From Lactarius indigo (Eukaryota; Basidiomycota; Agaricomycetes; Russulales; Russulaceae), in the NCBI GenBank assembly GCA_025766275.1, contig JAFKAC010000157.1:42361-106360 (forward strand): a DNA stretch of 64,000 bases, in the 5' to 3' direction. The notes beneath the pieces were generated by a model. That model saw only the letters and a program-made list of their open reading frames with translations, searched no databases and was not told where the DNA came from. The position numbers and the translations under genes are program-made. This document shows positions 31,521-41,700 of the stretch, one piece after another; within the stretch, counting starts at the first letter, position 1, and each line of letters begins with the position of its first letter.

Positions 31521-34500
31521 TCACCGAAAGTCTCGCGCCGTCCACGTGGACTGCTCGTCGCTAATCCTTTCAAATACGTTGGCCCTCTCCAGACGATAGA
31601 TGCAGTCTCGCTTATCGTCTCTCGCCGCGAGCCGCATGGCCTGGAGCTGGCGAATACGAGCCGCGAGCCGCTCTTCTTCGTACGCGGCCGCCTGGTAACG
31701 CGTCACCTCCGCAGTAAGGGACTCGTCCCCGATGCGGTGCAGCGCGCGGTCCGTGACCTTGTCGGAGGCGAGGATGACCAAGTCCTCGTGGGCGATGAAG
31801 GCGCGTCTCGCGGCCGGTAGCATCGGGAATGCGTACAGGGGTTTGCCGTAAAGATGGGGGGAGTTGGGAATGAGTCCCAACACAAAGGGGTTCGCACCTC
31901 CGACGATCTGCACGTGACTGGCGTTCCTCTCTACGCCATCGGGTCCGGTGATTGGGAAGTGAATGTAATGGGGCTGTCGATTCGCCCTGAACCCTTCAGG
32001 CGCAAGGACCTGCGCGGGGTCGTCGTCGTGTGTAATGGGGGTGTGTGGTGCGACGCCGGGCAGTCGCACACGTCCTCGAGACATGGCGGTTCCGTCGGTA
32101 TGGACGAGCCATGGGGTGATTCGGGAATCAGTAGGGTGGCTGTGCGTTCGAAGGAGGGGGTGTCTGACCGGGTAGTAATCCTCGTCGTCAGCGTGAGCCT
32201 CATCGTCAGGGAGCGCTGTCTGCGCTGCCGTAACTCGCTCAATCTCCTCTGCGCTAAGCGCAATTGTTCGTCGGCCCACCCCTTCGCCATCCTTCGCCAA
32301 TCCTCCGCTGCTTCTAACTCCTGTTGGATCTTCGAAGGGACGGTCGGCGGGGAGAATTCCCCGTGTGCCGATGAGGTCGTCACCTGGGGGGATGACGGCA
32401 ATGGGTTCTCGATTGCCGTCGTCGTCTCTGAAGATGTGAGGGACGGCATGCTGCTGCTCGTCGCTGGGCTGGCGAGTCGGGTCGGGGAACCTCTGTAGGA
32501 CATTAGTCCACTCCTGAGCGGTGATATGCCCCGCTCGCAAGTTTGCAGGTGTGTACGGAGTGAGCTGGACCGGTTGAACCACGGTTTCTTGGTCGTCTTC
32601 GAGGAGGTTGGCGGCGTCTTGTGCAACTTGGTCGAGGAGGATCGCCGTGGTGACATGTCTGAGAGGAGAAGTGGGCATAGAAGTACGAGTGGATCGGAGG
32701 TGAGAAGGATACTCTCCCTGATCGTTCGTGGATTGGCTTTTAAGTAGCCGTGCGGTGGCTCGGCCCGCCTGATACGCCTCGATGGCGTCAGGCGCGAACA
32801 CATCGTCTTTGTCGACCCACTGATTCTCCGAGTCGGGATAGCCCTTCCATTTGATGAGGTATTGGAGCTTTTTGCGGCGGCCGTAATGTCGGGAGTCCAG
32901 AACGGCCTCTACTTCATATTCTTCTTCCCCATCCACAAGATCCGGTGGTGGTCTTGGGAAGTTCTCGCCGTGTATGGTTGTGTCCTTGTATGGCGTGAGA
33001 AGATCTATGTGAAATACCGGGTGGATGCTCCACTGCGTGGGAAGCTCGAGGCGATAATTATAAGGGGACATCACCTGGATCACTTTGAATGGTCCGTGGC
33101 GTCGCGCCGCTAATTTCGCCGTGGGTTGATTGGTTCGAAGGTGTTTCCCTTCTAGCCATACTTGGTCGCCTACTTGATAGCGGGGTGTGCTTCGATGTTT
33201 CACCCATCCTTCTTGAGCCTTTTTGATGAGACTCTGGGCCAGCTGTCGTGCTTCTTTTAGTTGCGCCAACCTGGTTATCACGTTTGGAATAGGGGACGGC
33301 TTATCCGTCCAATCGGCTGTCGGATTGTAACCCATAAGCAGCATAAACGGCGATTGCTTCGTGTGCTCATGGGGCCAGTTGTTATGAGCGAATTCCGCTA
33401 TAGGGAGGTACGCCGCCCAGTTATCTTGCCGCTCGTTGGCCCAGAATCGTAGATATTGTTCTAGCCACTGATTGGTTCGCTCCGACTGCCCGTCCGTGCG
33501 CGGGTGATACGCCGTTGATATGTTCTGTTTGATGTTCAAGATCCGGCATACTTCTTTGGTGAACTTCGATGTAAATCGAGGGTCGCGGTCGCTGATAATT
33601 TTACGAGGTAATCCGAATCTTTTAAACACGTGATTGACGTACAGGATAGCCGTCTCTTCGGCCGTAATCTCCTCATTACAAGGGACGAATATTGACGCCT
33701 TGCTGCAGTCGTGGTCCGTAATTGTGAGAATACTGTCGTACGACTGAGAGGTCGGCAGCTTTGTGATGAAGTCCAGGGCGATGGTGTGGAATGGAGGGGC
33801 ATCCGCGATTGCGGTAATGGGATGTAGTGGTGCGCGGGTCGGTCTTGTATTGACCTTGTTCCGTTGACAGTCAGCGCACCCGGTTACGTAGTCGTATACG
33901 TCTCGGCGCAGACGTGGCCACCAGTAGTGTCGTTCTACTATTCGTTGGGTTCTGCTGATGCCCGGGTGTCCGTGTGCAGGAAGATCGTGATGGTCGTGTA
34001 TTATTGTCCGGTATGTGGTCATGGGTCCAGTGATTACCATTTTCCCGTCCTTGTACCACTCCCCCTCGATCTTTTTCAGCTGATGAGCGTCGACCCATGC
34101 CTTGATGATAGTTGGGTCCTGAGTTCGTCTCGGTTGTTGTAGCATTGGGTGCATTTCCAAGGTACGCGCGACGTTAGTCGCTCGTACAAATACTTCAGGA
34201 GGAAGGACGACCACACCTTGGTTATCCTCTTCTCCCTGGTCATAGTCGGGTCGTCGAGATAGGGCGTCCGCTCTTCCGTTGTTCTTCCCTTTGATGTGAT
34301 GGATTTCGAAGTTATATTCCATCAGCTCTAGCACTTCTCGCGCGACCCTTCTGCTGATCTTTTGAGGGGTCTTCCAGTACTGGAGATTGAGGTGGTCCGA
34401 AAATATCTTAATCTTGTGCGGGGATCCTGCAAGTAGGGGTCGCCAATGTCGGAGGGCTTTGACAATGGCGAGGAGTTCTAGGTCGTAGATATCGTAGTTT

Positions 34501-36272
34501 CGTTCGGCCTCATTCAGTGTTGCCGAGTAATAGCCTATTGGGTGCTTGCGACCGTCACTTTTCTTTTGTAGAAGTACCGCACCTACCGCGAATCCCGACG
34601 CATCTACCTCCAGCTCAAACTGGTCTTGTAGATTGGGGTGTGCCAGTACTGGTTCTTCGGTGACAAGGCGTTTGAGCGTGTTGAATGCGCGATCTTCTTC
34701 GTCTCCCCACTTCCATTCTGTATCCTTCCTGGTTAATCGGTTGAGCGGTCGTGCGTGGGTGGCGAAACCTCGGATGAAGAGGCGGTAAAAGTTACAGAAC
34801 CCCAGGAATGATCGTACGTCTCTGATTTTGGTCGGCGTGGGCCAATCCTTGATGCCGCGGACTTTTACCGGGTCCATACGTGTCACCCCCCTCTCAAGGA
34901 TTACCCCCAGGTAATCCATCCGAGGTTGGTGGAACAGGCATTTTTCAAGCTTGAAATAGAGGTCGTGTTCCTGGGCGACACGGAGGACGTCAGTAACGGC
35001 CGCAATATGATCATCGGATGTGGCCCCTTCGCGCGTAGCGATACCGATGTCGTCCATGTACACCCTGATGATGGTGCCACGGAGCTCATGCGTAGCAATG
35101 GTGTCTCGGTAAATGTGGTTCATCATGGTTTGGAAAGTTGCCGGCGAGTTGGTGAGGCCAAAGAACATGACCGTCGGTTCGAAGAGTCCGAATTTGGTCT
35201 TGAAGGCTGCCTTTTCTTGGTCGCCGTCCCGTATGCGAATGTTGTTATACCCCCAGCGAATGTCGAGCTTTGTGTAGATGTAGGCATTGCTGAGGTCGTA
35301 AATGAGGTCTTGGATCAGTGGGAGTGGGTATTGGTTCCGTATTGTGTGTGAATTGATGACGCGATAGTCCTGTACAGGGCGTAGTTTCCCGTCCTTCTTT
35401 TTGACGAAGAAGAAAGATGAGGCGTACGGGGATATCGAGGGTCGAAGATACCCTTGTTGGAGTTTCTCGTCTAGGAACTCCTTGAGTTTTCCTTCTTCCT
35501 CCTGCGTGAGTGGGTATATTTTGCAGTCTATTGCCGAAGGCGTGCCAGGTTTAAAGTCTATGGCGTGATCCCATGGTCGGGCAGGGGGAAACCGTTGTGA
35601 TGCTTCTTCACTGAAAAGCTTCTGAAAAGCGTGGTACACTGCCGGCAGTTCCACGGGGTTTTCGTCCTTTTTCGCTCGAATGGCTAACTCCGTAGACGTA
35701 GTTGCCCGCAAGTACGTATTTTCCTCGTCCATGTCGAGAATTATTACTTCCTTTTGTTCGTCGGTGAGCGCTGATGCAATAACGGTGTGGCGATTGAGAC
35801 TGTCCTGCGTACTGATCACGACTGGCATGACCTCTTCGTGCACAACCGCATCCCTCCAGTTGATGGTTGGTTCGTAAGTTGCCAGCCATGGATATCCTAA
35901 GATAATGTCTTCGCTGCCGAGCTCTGTAATAAGGAAGCGCATGGTCCTGTGATATCCCTTGGCGTATACGTCTAGGTCGGTAAAATGAGTGATCGACCCA
36001 GCTTTGTTTTCCGTGTTGTCGATGTTCCAAATCTTTCGTGGCTTGGTCAGCGGTTGGACGCCGATACCCATTCTGTTAACGAATTTTGGATGCAAGAAAT
36101 TGTCGGTGGCTCCGGAGTCCACCAGTGCTTTTATGTCGGCCATTCGGTAATTCGTACGAATCGAGACTGGAATTCGAAGAGAACGAAAGCGCGTCATGAT
36201 TACAGAATTACAGTTTAAAGCCCTCACCCAGGCCGATGGGTTCAGGCGCTCCGAAAACCCTCTTTCCCCCAT
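31521..36272 (-). CDS. pol: Gypsy pol polyprotein (copy 1)
   Basis: 1583 residues from an ATG at 36272, although in practice it may be reached by frameshift from gag. Domains in order: aspartic protease (DSGA at 52-55), reverse transcriptase (about 275-455; LDIRWGY, VYMDD at 404-408, FFGLTNSPATFQ), RNase H (about 553-670; VDASGFAVGA, SDHLNL), integrase zinc finger (HHCC type, about 760-803), integrase core (D834, D895, E931) and a chromodomain (about 1117-1168; YEVEAVLDSR, YLIKWKGY, NQWV). A 410-residue tail without recognised domain follows, ending in an Arg/Ala/Glu-rich helix. Chromodomains direct such elements to heterochromatin marks. Frame complete, no stops. Confidence 0.95.
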   Translation of the reverse strand: MGERGFSERLNPSAWVRALNCNSVIMTRFRSLRIPVSIRTNYRMADIKALVDSGATDNFLHPKFVNRMGIGVQPLTKPRKIWNIDNTENKAGSITHFTDLDVYAKGYHRTMRFLITELGSEDIILGYPWLATYEPTINWRDAVVHEEVMPVVISTQDSLNRHTVIASALTDEQKEVIILDMDEENTYLRATTSTELAIRAKKDENPVELPAVYHAFQKLFSEEASQRFPPARPWDHAIDFKPGTPSAIDCKIYPLTQEEEGKLKEFLDEKLQQGYLRPSISPYASSFFFVKKKDGKLRPVQDYRVINSHTIRNQYPLPLIQDLIYDLSNAYIYTKLDIRWGYNNIRIRDGDQEKAAFKTKFGLFEPTVMFFGLTNSPATFQTMMNHIYRDTIATHELRGTIIRVYMDDIGIATREGATSDDHIAAVTDVLRVAQEHDLYFKLEKCLFHQPRMDYLGVILERGVTRMDPVKVRGIKDWPTPTKIRDVRSFLGFCNFYRLFIRGFATHARPLNRLTRKDTEWKWGDEEDRAFNTLKRLVTEEPVLAHPNLQDQFELEVDASGFAVGAVLLQKKSDGRKHPIGYYSATLNEAERNYDIYDLELLAIVKALRHWRPLLAGSPHKIKIFSDHLNLQYWKTPQKISRRVAREVLELMEYNFEIHHIKGKNNGRADALSRRPDYDQGEEDNQGVVVLPPEVFVRATNVARTLEMHPMLQQPRRTQDPTIIKAWVDAHQLKKIEGEWYKDGKMVITGPMTTYRTIIHDHHDLPAHGHPGISRTQRIVERHYWWPRLRRDVYDYVTGCADCQRNKVNTRPTRAPLHPITAIADAPPFHTIALDFITKLPTSQSYDSILTITDHDCSKASIFVPCNEEITAEETAILYVNHVFKRFGLPRKIISDRDPRFTSKFTKEVCRILNIKQNISTAYHPRTDGQSERTNQWLEQYLRFWANERQDNWAAYLPIAEFAHNNWPHEHTKQSPFMLLMGYNPTADWTDKPSPIPNVITRLAQLKEARQLAQSLIKKAQEGWVKHRSTPRYQVGDQVWLEGKHLRTNQPTAKLAARRHGPFKVIQVMSPYNYRLELPTQWSIHPVFHIDLLTPYKDTTIHGENFPRPPPDLVDGEEEYEVEAVLDSRHYGRRKKLQYLIKWKGYPDSENQWVDKDDVFAPDAIEAYQAGRATARLLKSQSTNDQGEYPSHLRSTRTSMPTSPLRHVTTAILLDQVAQDAANLLEDDQETVVQPVQLTPYTPANLRAGHITAQEWTNVLQRFPDPTRQPSDEQQHAVPHIFRDDDGNREPIAVIPPGDDLIGTRGILPADRPFEDPTGVRSSGGLAKDGEGVGRRTIALSAEEIERVTAAQTALPDDEAHADDEDYYPVRHPLLRTHSHPTDSRITPWLVHTDGTAMSRGRVRLPGVAPHTPITHDDDPAQVLAPEGFRANRQPHYIHFPITGPDGVERNASHVQIVGGANPFVLGLIPNSPHLYGKPLYAFPMLPAARRAFIAHEDLVILASDKVTDRALHRIGDESLTAEVTRYQAAAYEEERLAARIRQLQAMRLAARDDKRDCIYRLERANVFERISDEQSTWTARDFR

Positions 36273-38230
36273 AAGTCCTGCAGTATCAGGTCCTTGACTT
36301 CGTCAGGCGCGTTTGCAACCCCCGTGAGCCATTCTTTGGCACGTTCTTCAGCAGTTTTGCCGGTTGAGGTTGCTTGTATTTGGGCAGGCGGTTGTTCTTG
36401 TGCGTAATAGTCGGTTTCTGCTGCCCGGACGTTAGACGGTCCAGGACTTTGTGGTTGCCACTGTCGCGGCTGTCTGGGATGGGGGCAGTTTCGTGAGAGA
36501 TGCCCCGGGGCGTTACAATTGTAGCACAAGACTGTCCTGTAGTCTCGCCGTGACCCTCCTCTTCCTCGCCCTCTAACTCCCGGTCCTCCCCTTGGCGCGA
36601 AAGGGGGCTGGCTCGTGTATGGTGGTTTTCCGTAGTCGATTTCTTCCGATCCGGCCAGTCGCGCCTTCGCTCGGTCGGCAGAGGTGTCCATCGCCCATGG
36701 GTTGGCGAGGTTTTGAGGAACGGTCCATCCGGCGTTACCTGTCTTTTTTGGTTTGTTATCCTTGTATTCGTCCACTCGCGCGCGGATGTGGATGTAATTG
36801 CGCTGTCGACGAAGCGTAGCTCGTTTCCATTCGTCGAACGTTTCTGGTTCATCCAAGTCGTACGTCTTTTCATAGAGTTTCTTCGGCAATCCCTTGGTGA
36901 ACAGGTCGATGGTTTGTGGGTCATTGAGGCGGTACCCTGCTTTTCTAGCAGCTTCTTCGAACTCGTTGACGTATTTGTCGATATCTCCATCAACCATCTT
37001 GAGCCCTTTCCTCAGAAGCGCTTGAGCCTGTTCTCGTTCTAAGGTGTTGACGAACCTTTGGTTAAATCCTTCTGCTACTGCGTTCCACAGGTCTCTCGTA
37101 TGTTGGTCTATCCCTCGTTGTATTTGTCGGTTAAGCCACTTGAGGTACGAGAGCACCCATTCGCTGACCGATACCCCTTTGATATAGGAGAGGAATAGGA
37201 GGCATCTTCGGTAATCGTTACGCATGACCGGGGTGTCGAGATTCATCCCCCAATATACGTGCCATTGCGTAAGGAACGAGTCCACCTTAGTGCGGTCTCC
37301 GTCGAAGATGGTGGGAGGTTCACCTGTTAATTTTTCGTGTCCGTGTCCTCCTCCAGGTGGGCCTCCTCCACCCCCTTCGCCTCCTCCTCCGCCTCCTCCG
37401 TTTGGCGGATCGTTCGGGAGGTCCGGCGGGTTTCCTCCGCCTCCTGGTCGTCGAGGGAAGTCTCCTCCTGGGGGTCCTCCCCATCCTGGTGGAGGGTCGA
37501 GTGGTAATCCTCTGTTCCGAGTTTCTCCTGATGGAGGGTCTCCTTGATCGGGTCCGATGGCCCGAAAGATTGCCGCGTCGTCTGCGGTCATGCGATGCCC
37601 TGTTTCGGGATTTATCGGCATGAGGTTTCGTTGGGATTCTTGTCTGATTGCTTCGGCCGCTTCTTGTGCCGCTTGTTCTCTTATATGCAGGATCTCTTCT
37701 GTTGTCATGGTGGCTGTTGCCATTTCTGCCGCGGGGGAGTGTATGTGGATGACCTCTGGTTGTTCTGAAATGTGTAAGGACTCAGCTTGTTGGATAGTAT
37801 ATTGTTCTATCGGTCCGACACTTGCTGGTCTATTCTCCTCGCTTTGGTCGTCTTCTTCCGTTTCTTCGCTTACGGCCTCTCCGGTTGAATGTTCTCGTAT
37901 TTGTCCGTCGATAGGTCCCCAATCTGCTCGCGAATTGAGTTCTCGTGCGTCGATGTCGCACTGATACTGCCTTCCTGCTGGCCTTACTGCGTCCCAGCGA
38001 TGGTCTATGGGGTTCCACGTAATCTCTACCCAACACAGATGGTCGAAATTGAACTCAACGGGTCGGAATCTCGTGGGTCCGTTAAATTCCACAAAATATC
38101 CTGTCTCGTCTCCTCGGTCTCTCCACCGGGCTGCTCCCAGGAATCGGGTCGGTACGTTTCGATCTCCTCGTCTTTCCAGTTGATATGGACGAAAACTTGT
38201 CCACTGGTCGCGTGTATTGACAGTCGCCAC
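36242..38230 (-). CDS. gag: Gypsy gag (copy 1)
   Basis: The open frame spans about 662 codons. It holds an acidic N-terminal region of about 165 residues, a Gly/Pro-rich hinge (about 245-305), a retrotransposon gag capsid-like domain (about 310-470; TIFDGDRTKVDSFLTQW) and one CCHC zinc knuckle CYNCNAPGHLSRNC (about 569-582). The first codon given is GTG. A TAA lies six codons upstream and the first in-frame ATG is residue 170 (37721-37723), so the start is unclear. Its end overlaps pol by 31 bases. Confidence 0.9.
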   Translation of the reverse strand: MATVNTRDQWTSFRPYQLERRGDRNVPTRFLGAARWRDRGDETGYFVEFNGPTRFRPVEFNFDHLCWVEITWNPIDHRWDAVRPAGRQYQCDIDARELNSRADWGPIDGQIREHSTGEAVSEETEEDDQSEENRPASVGPIEQYTIQQAESLHISEQPEVIHIHSPAAEMATATMTTEEILHIREQAAQEAAEAIRQESQRNLMPINPETGHRMTADDAAIFRAIGPDQGDPPSGETRNRGLPLDPPPGWGGPPGGDFPRRPGGGGNPPDLPNDPPNGGGGGGGEGGGGGPPGGGHGHEKLTGEPPTIFDGDRTKVDSFLTQWHVYWGMNLDTPVMRNDYRRCLLFLSYIKGVSVSEWVLSYLKWLNRQIQRGIDQHTRDLWNAVAEGFNQRFVNTLEREQAQALLRKGLKMVDGDIDKYVNEFEEAARKAGYRLNDPQTIDLFTKGLPKKLYEKTYDLDEPETFDEWKRATLRRQRNYIHIRARVDEYKDNKPKKTGNAGWTVPQNLANPWAMDTSADRAKARLAGSEEIDYGKPPYTSQPPFAPRGGPGVRGRGRGGSRRDYRTVLCYNCNAPGHLSRNCPHPRQPRQWQPQSPGPSNVRAAETDYYAQEQPPAQIQATSTGKTAEERAKEWLTGVANAPDEVKDLILQDLWGKEGFRSA
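36254..36260 (-). promoter_or_regulatory. Candidate -1 frameshift heptamer, gag/pol overlap (copy 1)
   Basis: Minus strand GGGTTTT in gag phase G GGT TTT fits X-XXY-YYZ. It lies nine bases before the gag stop, and pol is in the -1 frame. The same site in copy 2 is at 43457-43463. Confidence 0.55.
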
Positions 38231-38236
38231 GATGGT

Positions 38237-38247
38237 ATCTTGGTCTT
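38237..38247 (-). other. Self-complementary primer-binding site, gypsy copy 1
   Basis: The minus-strand sequence AAGACCAAGAT starts two bases inside the body. It is the exact complement of ATCTTGGTCTT near the expected 5' end of the transcript (38437-38447 in LTR 2). No standard tRNA-type site starting TGG follows the LTR. Confidence 0.65.
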
Positions 38248-38249
38248 AA

Positions 38250-38693
38250 TGTAACGCCGTCACAGCGTTAGCTCGACTTGAGCGTTTTTTAAAGGCGACT
38301 ATGGGACTTAGCTAATCACGCCGAAGGCGTATGGCACGAAGGCGGGTCTAGATGTTCGAAGACGCTAGCGAGACTTAGACGGCACTCTGACACGCAGAGG
38401 CGAACAATAATTTGAGACAAGAAGTGACGATTGAAGAAGACCAAGATGGCGTATCTTGGTCTTCCGCAGCTACCTTAAATACAAGAAGAGCAGGCTTTCA
38501 AGCGCTGCTATGAGTCACCGTATCGTAGCGTATCGCGTAAGTACCGCAATCCTAATACTACTACTACCTGTACTAGGATCGAGTCATCCCTCAACGCCTA
38601 ACTCCTATCGTAAATCCTAAGTCCGTGACTAATCTACCTTACCGCCGTAGTCACAACCGGTACAGTAAGGGTCCTTGCGTGCGAACCGTAACA
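38250..38693 (-). repeat. Gypsy LTR 2 (shared middle LTR)
   Basis: 444 bases. It serves as 5' LTR of copy 1 and 3' LTR of copy 2. No target duplication is associated with it, as expected for a recombination-made junction. Confidence 0.95.
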
Positions 38694-38723
38694 TCACCCC
38701 CTTCTCAGCGTGAGTCCCCAGAC

Positions 38724-41700
38724 TCACCGAAAGTCTCGCGCCGTCCACGTGGACTGCTCGTCGCTAATCCTTTCAAATACGTTGGCCCTCTCCAGACGAT
38801 AGATGCAGTCTCGCTTATCGTCTCTCGCCGCGAGCCGCATGGCCTGGAGCTGGCGAATACGAGCCGCGAGCCGCTCTTCTTCGTACGCGGCCGCCCGGTA
38901 ACGCGTCACCTCCGCAGTAAGGGACTCGTCCCCGATGCGGTGCAGCGCGCGGTCCGTGACCTTGTCGGAGGCGAGGATGACCAAGTCCTCGTGGGCGATG
39001 AAGGCGCGTCTCGCGGCCGGTAGCATCGGGAATGCGTACAGGGGTTTGCCGTAAAGATGGGGGGAGTTGGGAATGAGTCCCAACACAAAGGGGTTCGCAC
39101 CTCCGACGATCTGCACGTGACTGGCGTTCCTCTCTACGCCATCGGGTCCGGTGATTGGGAAGTGAATGTAATGGGGCTGTCGATTCGCCCTGAACCCTTC
39201 AGGCGCAAGGACCTGCGCGGGGTCGTCGTCGTGTGTAATGGGGGTGTGTGGTGCGACGCCGGGCAGTCGCACACGTCCTCGAGACATGGCGGTTCCGTCG
39301 GTATGGACGAGCCATGGGGTGATTCGGGAATCAGTAGGGTGGCTGTGCGTTCGAAGGAGGGGGTGTCTGACCGGGTAGTAATCCTCGTCGTCAGCGTGAG
39401 CCTCATCGTCAGGGAGCGCTGTCTGCGCTGCCGTAACTCGCTCAATCTCCTCTGCGCTAAGCGCAATTGTTCGTCGGCCCACCCCTTCGCCATCCTTCGC
39501 CAATCCTCCGCTGCTTCTAACTCCTGTTGGATCTTCGAAGGGACGGTCGGCGGGGAGAATTCCCCGTGTGCCGATGAGGTCGTCACCTGGGGGGATGACG
39601 GCAATGGGTTCTCGATTGCCGTCGTCGTCTCTGAAGATGTGAGGGACGGCATGCTGCTGCTCGTCGCTGGGCTGGCGAGTCGGGTCGGGGAACCTCTGTA
39701 GGACATTAGTCCACTCCTGAGCGGTGATATGCCCCGCTCGCAAGTTTGCAGGTGTGTACGGAGTGAGCTGGACCGGTTGAACCACGGTTTCTTGGTCGTC
39801 TTCGAGGAGGTTGGCGGCGTCTTGTGCAACTTGGTCGAGGAGGATCGCCGTGGTGACATGTCTGAGAGGAGAAGTGGGCATAGAAGTACGAGTGGATCGG
39901 AGGTGAGAAGGATACTCTCCCTGATCGTTCGTGGATTGGCTTTTAAGTAGCCGTGCGGTGGCTCGGCCCGCCTGATACGCCTCGATGGCGTCAGGCGCGA
40001 ACACATCGTCTTTGTCGACCCACTGATTCTCCGAGTCGGGATAGCCCTTCCATTTGATGAGGTATTGGAGCTTTTTGCGGCGGCCGTAATGTCGGGAGTC
40101 CAGAACGGCCTCTACTTCATATTCTTCTTCCCCATCCACAAGATCCGGTGGTGGTCTTGGGAAGTTCTCGCCGTGTATGGTTGTGTCCTTGTATGGCGTG
40201 AGAAGATCTATGTGAAATACCGGGTGGATGCTCCACTGCGTGGGAAGCTCGAGGCGATAATTATAAGGGGACATCACCTGGATCACTTTGAATGGTCCGT
40301 GGCGTCGCGCCGCTAATTTCGCCGTGGGTTGATTGGTTCGAAGGTGTTTCCCTTCTAGCCATACTTGGTCGCCTACTTGATAGCGGGGTGTGCTTCGATG
40401 TTTCACCCATCCTTCTTGAGCCTTTTTGATGAGACTCTGGGCCAGCTGTCGTGCTTCTTTTAGTTGCGCCAACCTGGTTATCACGTTTGGAATAGGGGAC
40501 GGCTTATCCGTCCAATCGGCTGTCGGATTGTAACCCATAAGCAGCATAAACGGCGATTGCTTCGTGTGCTCATGGGGCCAGTTGTTATGAGCGAATTCCG
40601 CTATAGGGAGGTACGCCGCCCAGTTATCTTGCCGCTCGTTGGCCCAGAATCGTAGATATTGTTCTAGCCACTGATTGGTTCGCTCCGACTGCCCGTCCGT
40701 GCGCGGGTGATACGCCGTTGATATGTTCTGTTTGATGTTCAAGATCCGGCATACTTCTTTGGTGAACTTCGATGTAAATCGAGGGTCGCGGTCGCTGATA
40801 ATTTTACGAGGTAATCCGAATCTTTTAAACACGTGATTGACGTACAGGATAGCCGTCTCTTCGGCCGTAATCTCCTCATTACAAGGGACGAATATTGACG
40901 CCTTGCTGCAGTCGTGGTCCGTAATTGTGAGAATACTGTCGTACGACTGAGAGGTCGGCAGCTTTGTGATGAAGTCCAGGGCGATGGTGTGGAATGGAGG
41001 GGCATCCGCGATTGCGGTAATGGGATGTAGTGGTGCGCGGGTCGGTCTTGTATTGACCTTGTTCCGTTGACAGTCAGCGCACCCGGTTACGTAGTCGTAT
41101 ACGTCTCGGCGCAGACGTGGCCACCAGTAGTGTCGTTCTACTATTCGTTGGGTTCTGCTGATGCCCGGGTGTCCGTGTGCAGGAAGATCGTGATGGTCGT
41201 GTATTATTGTCCGGTATGTGGTCATGGGTCCAGTGATTACCATTTTCCCGTCCTTGTACCACTCCCCCTCGATCTTTTTCAGCTGATGAGCGTCGACCCA
41301 TGCCTTGATGATAGTTGGGTCCTGAGTTCGTCTCGGTTGTTGTAGCATTGGGTGCATTTCCAAGGTACGCGCGACGTTAGTCGCTCGTACAAATACTTCA
41401 GGAGGAAGGACGACCACACCTTGGTTATCCTCTTCTCCCTGGTCATAGTCGGGTCGTCGAGATAGGGCGTCCGCTCTTCCGTTGTTCTTCCCTTTGATGT
41501 GATGGATTTCGAAGTTATATTCCATCAGCTCTAGCACTTCTCGCGCGACCCTTCTGCTGATCTTTTGAGGGGTCTTCCAGTACTGGAGATTGAGGTGGTC
41601 CGAAAATATCTTAATCTTGTGCGGGGATCCTGCAAGTAGGGGTCGCCAATGTCGGAGGGCTTTGACAATGGCGAGGAGTTCTAGGTCGTAGATATCGTAG

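Larger units (their letters stand above)
31047..38693 (-). mobile_element. Ty3/gypsy chromovirus, copy 1 (left of tandem pair)
   Basis: Consists of LTR 31047-31490, body 31491-38249 and the shared LTR 38250-38693. Minus-strand order is LTR, gag, pol (protease, reverse transcriptase, RNase H, integrase, chromodomain), LTR. All reading frames are open. It is joined to copy 2 through the middle LTR. The period between copies is exactly 7203 bases, and the sole amino-acid difference noticed is Gln versus Arg near pol residue 1527 (plus-strand ctgg at about 31691 versus ccgg at about 38894). Confidence 0.95.
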
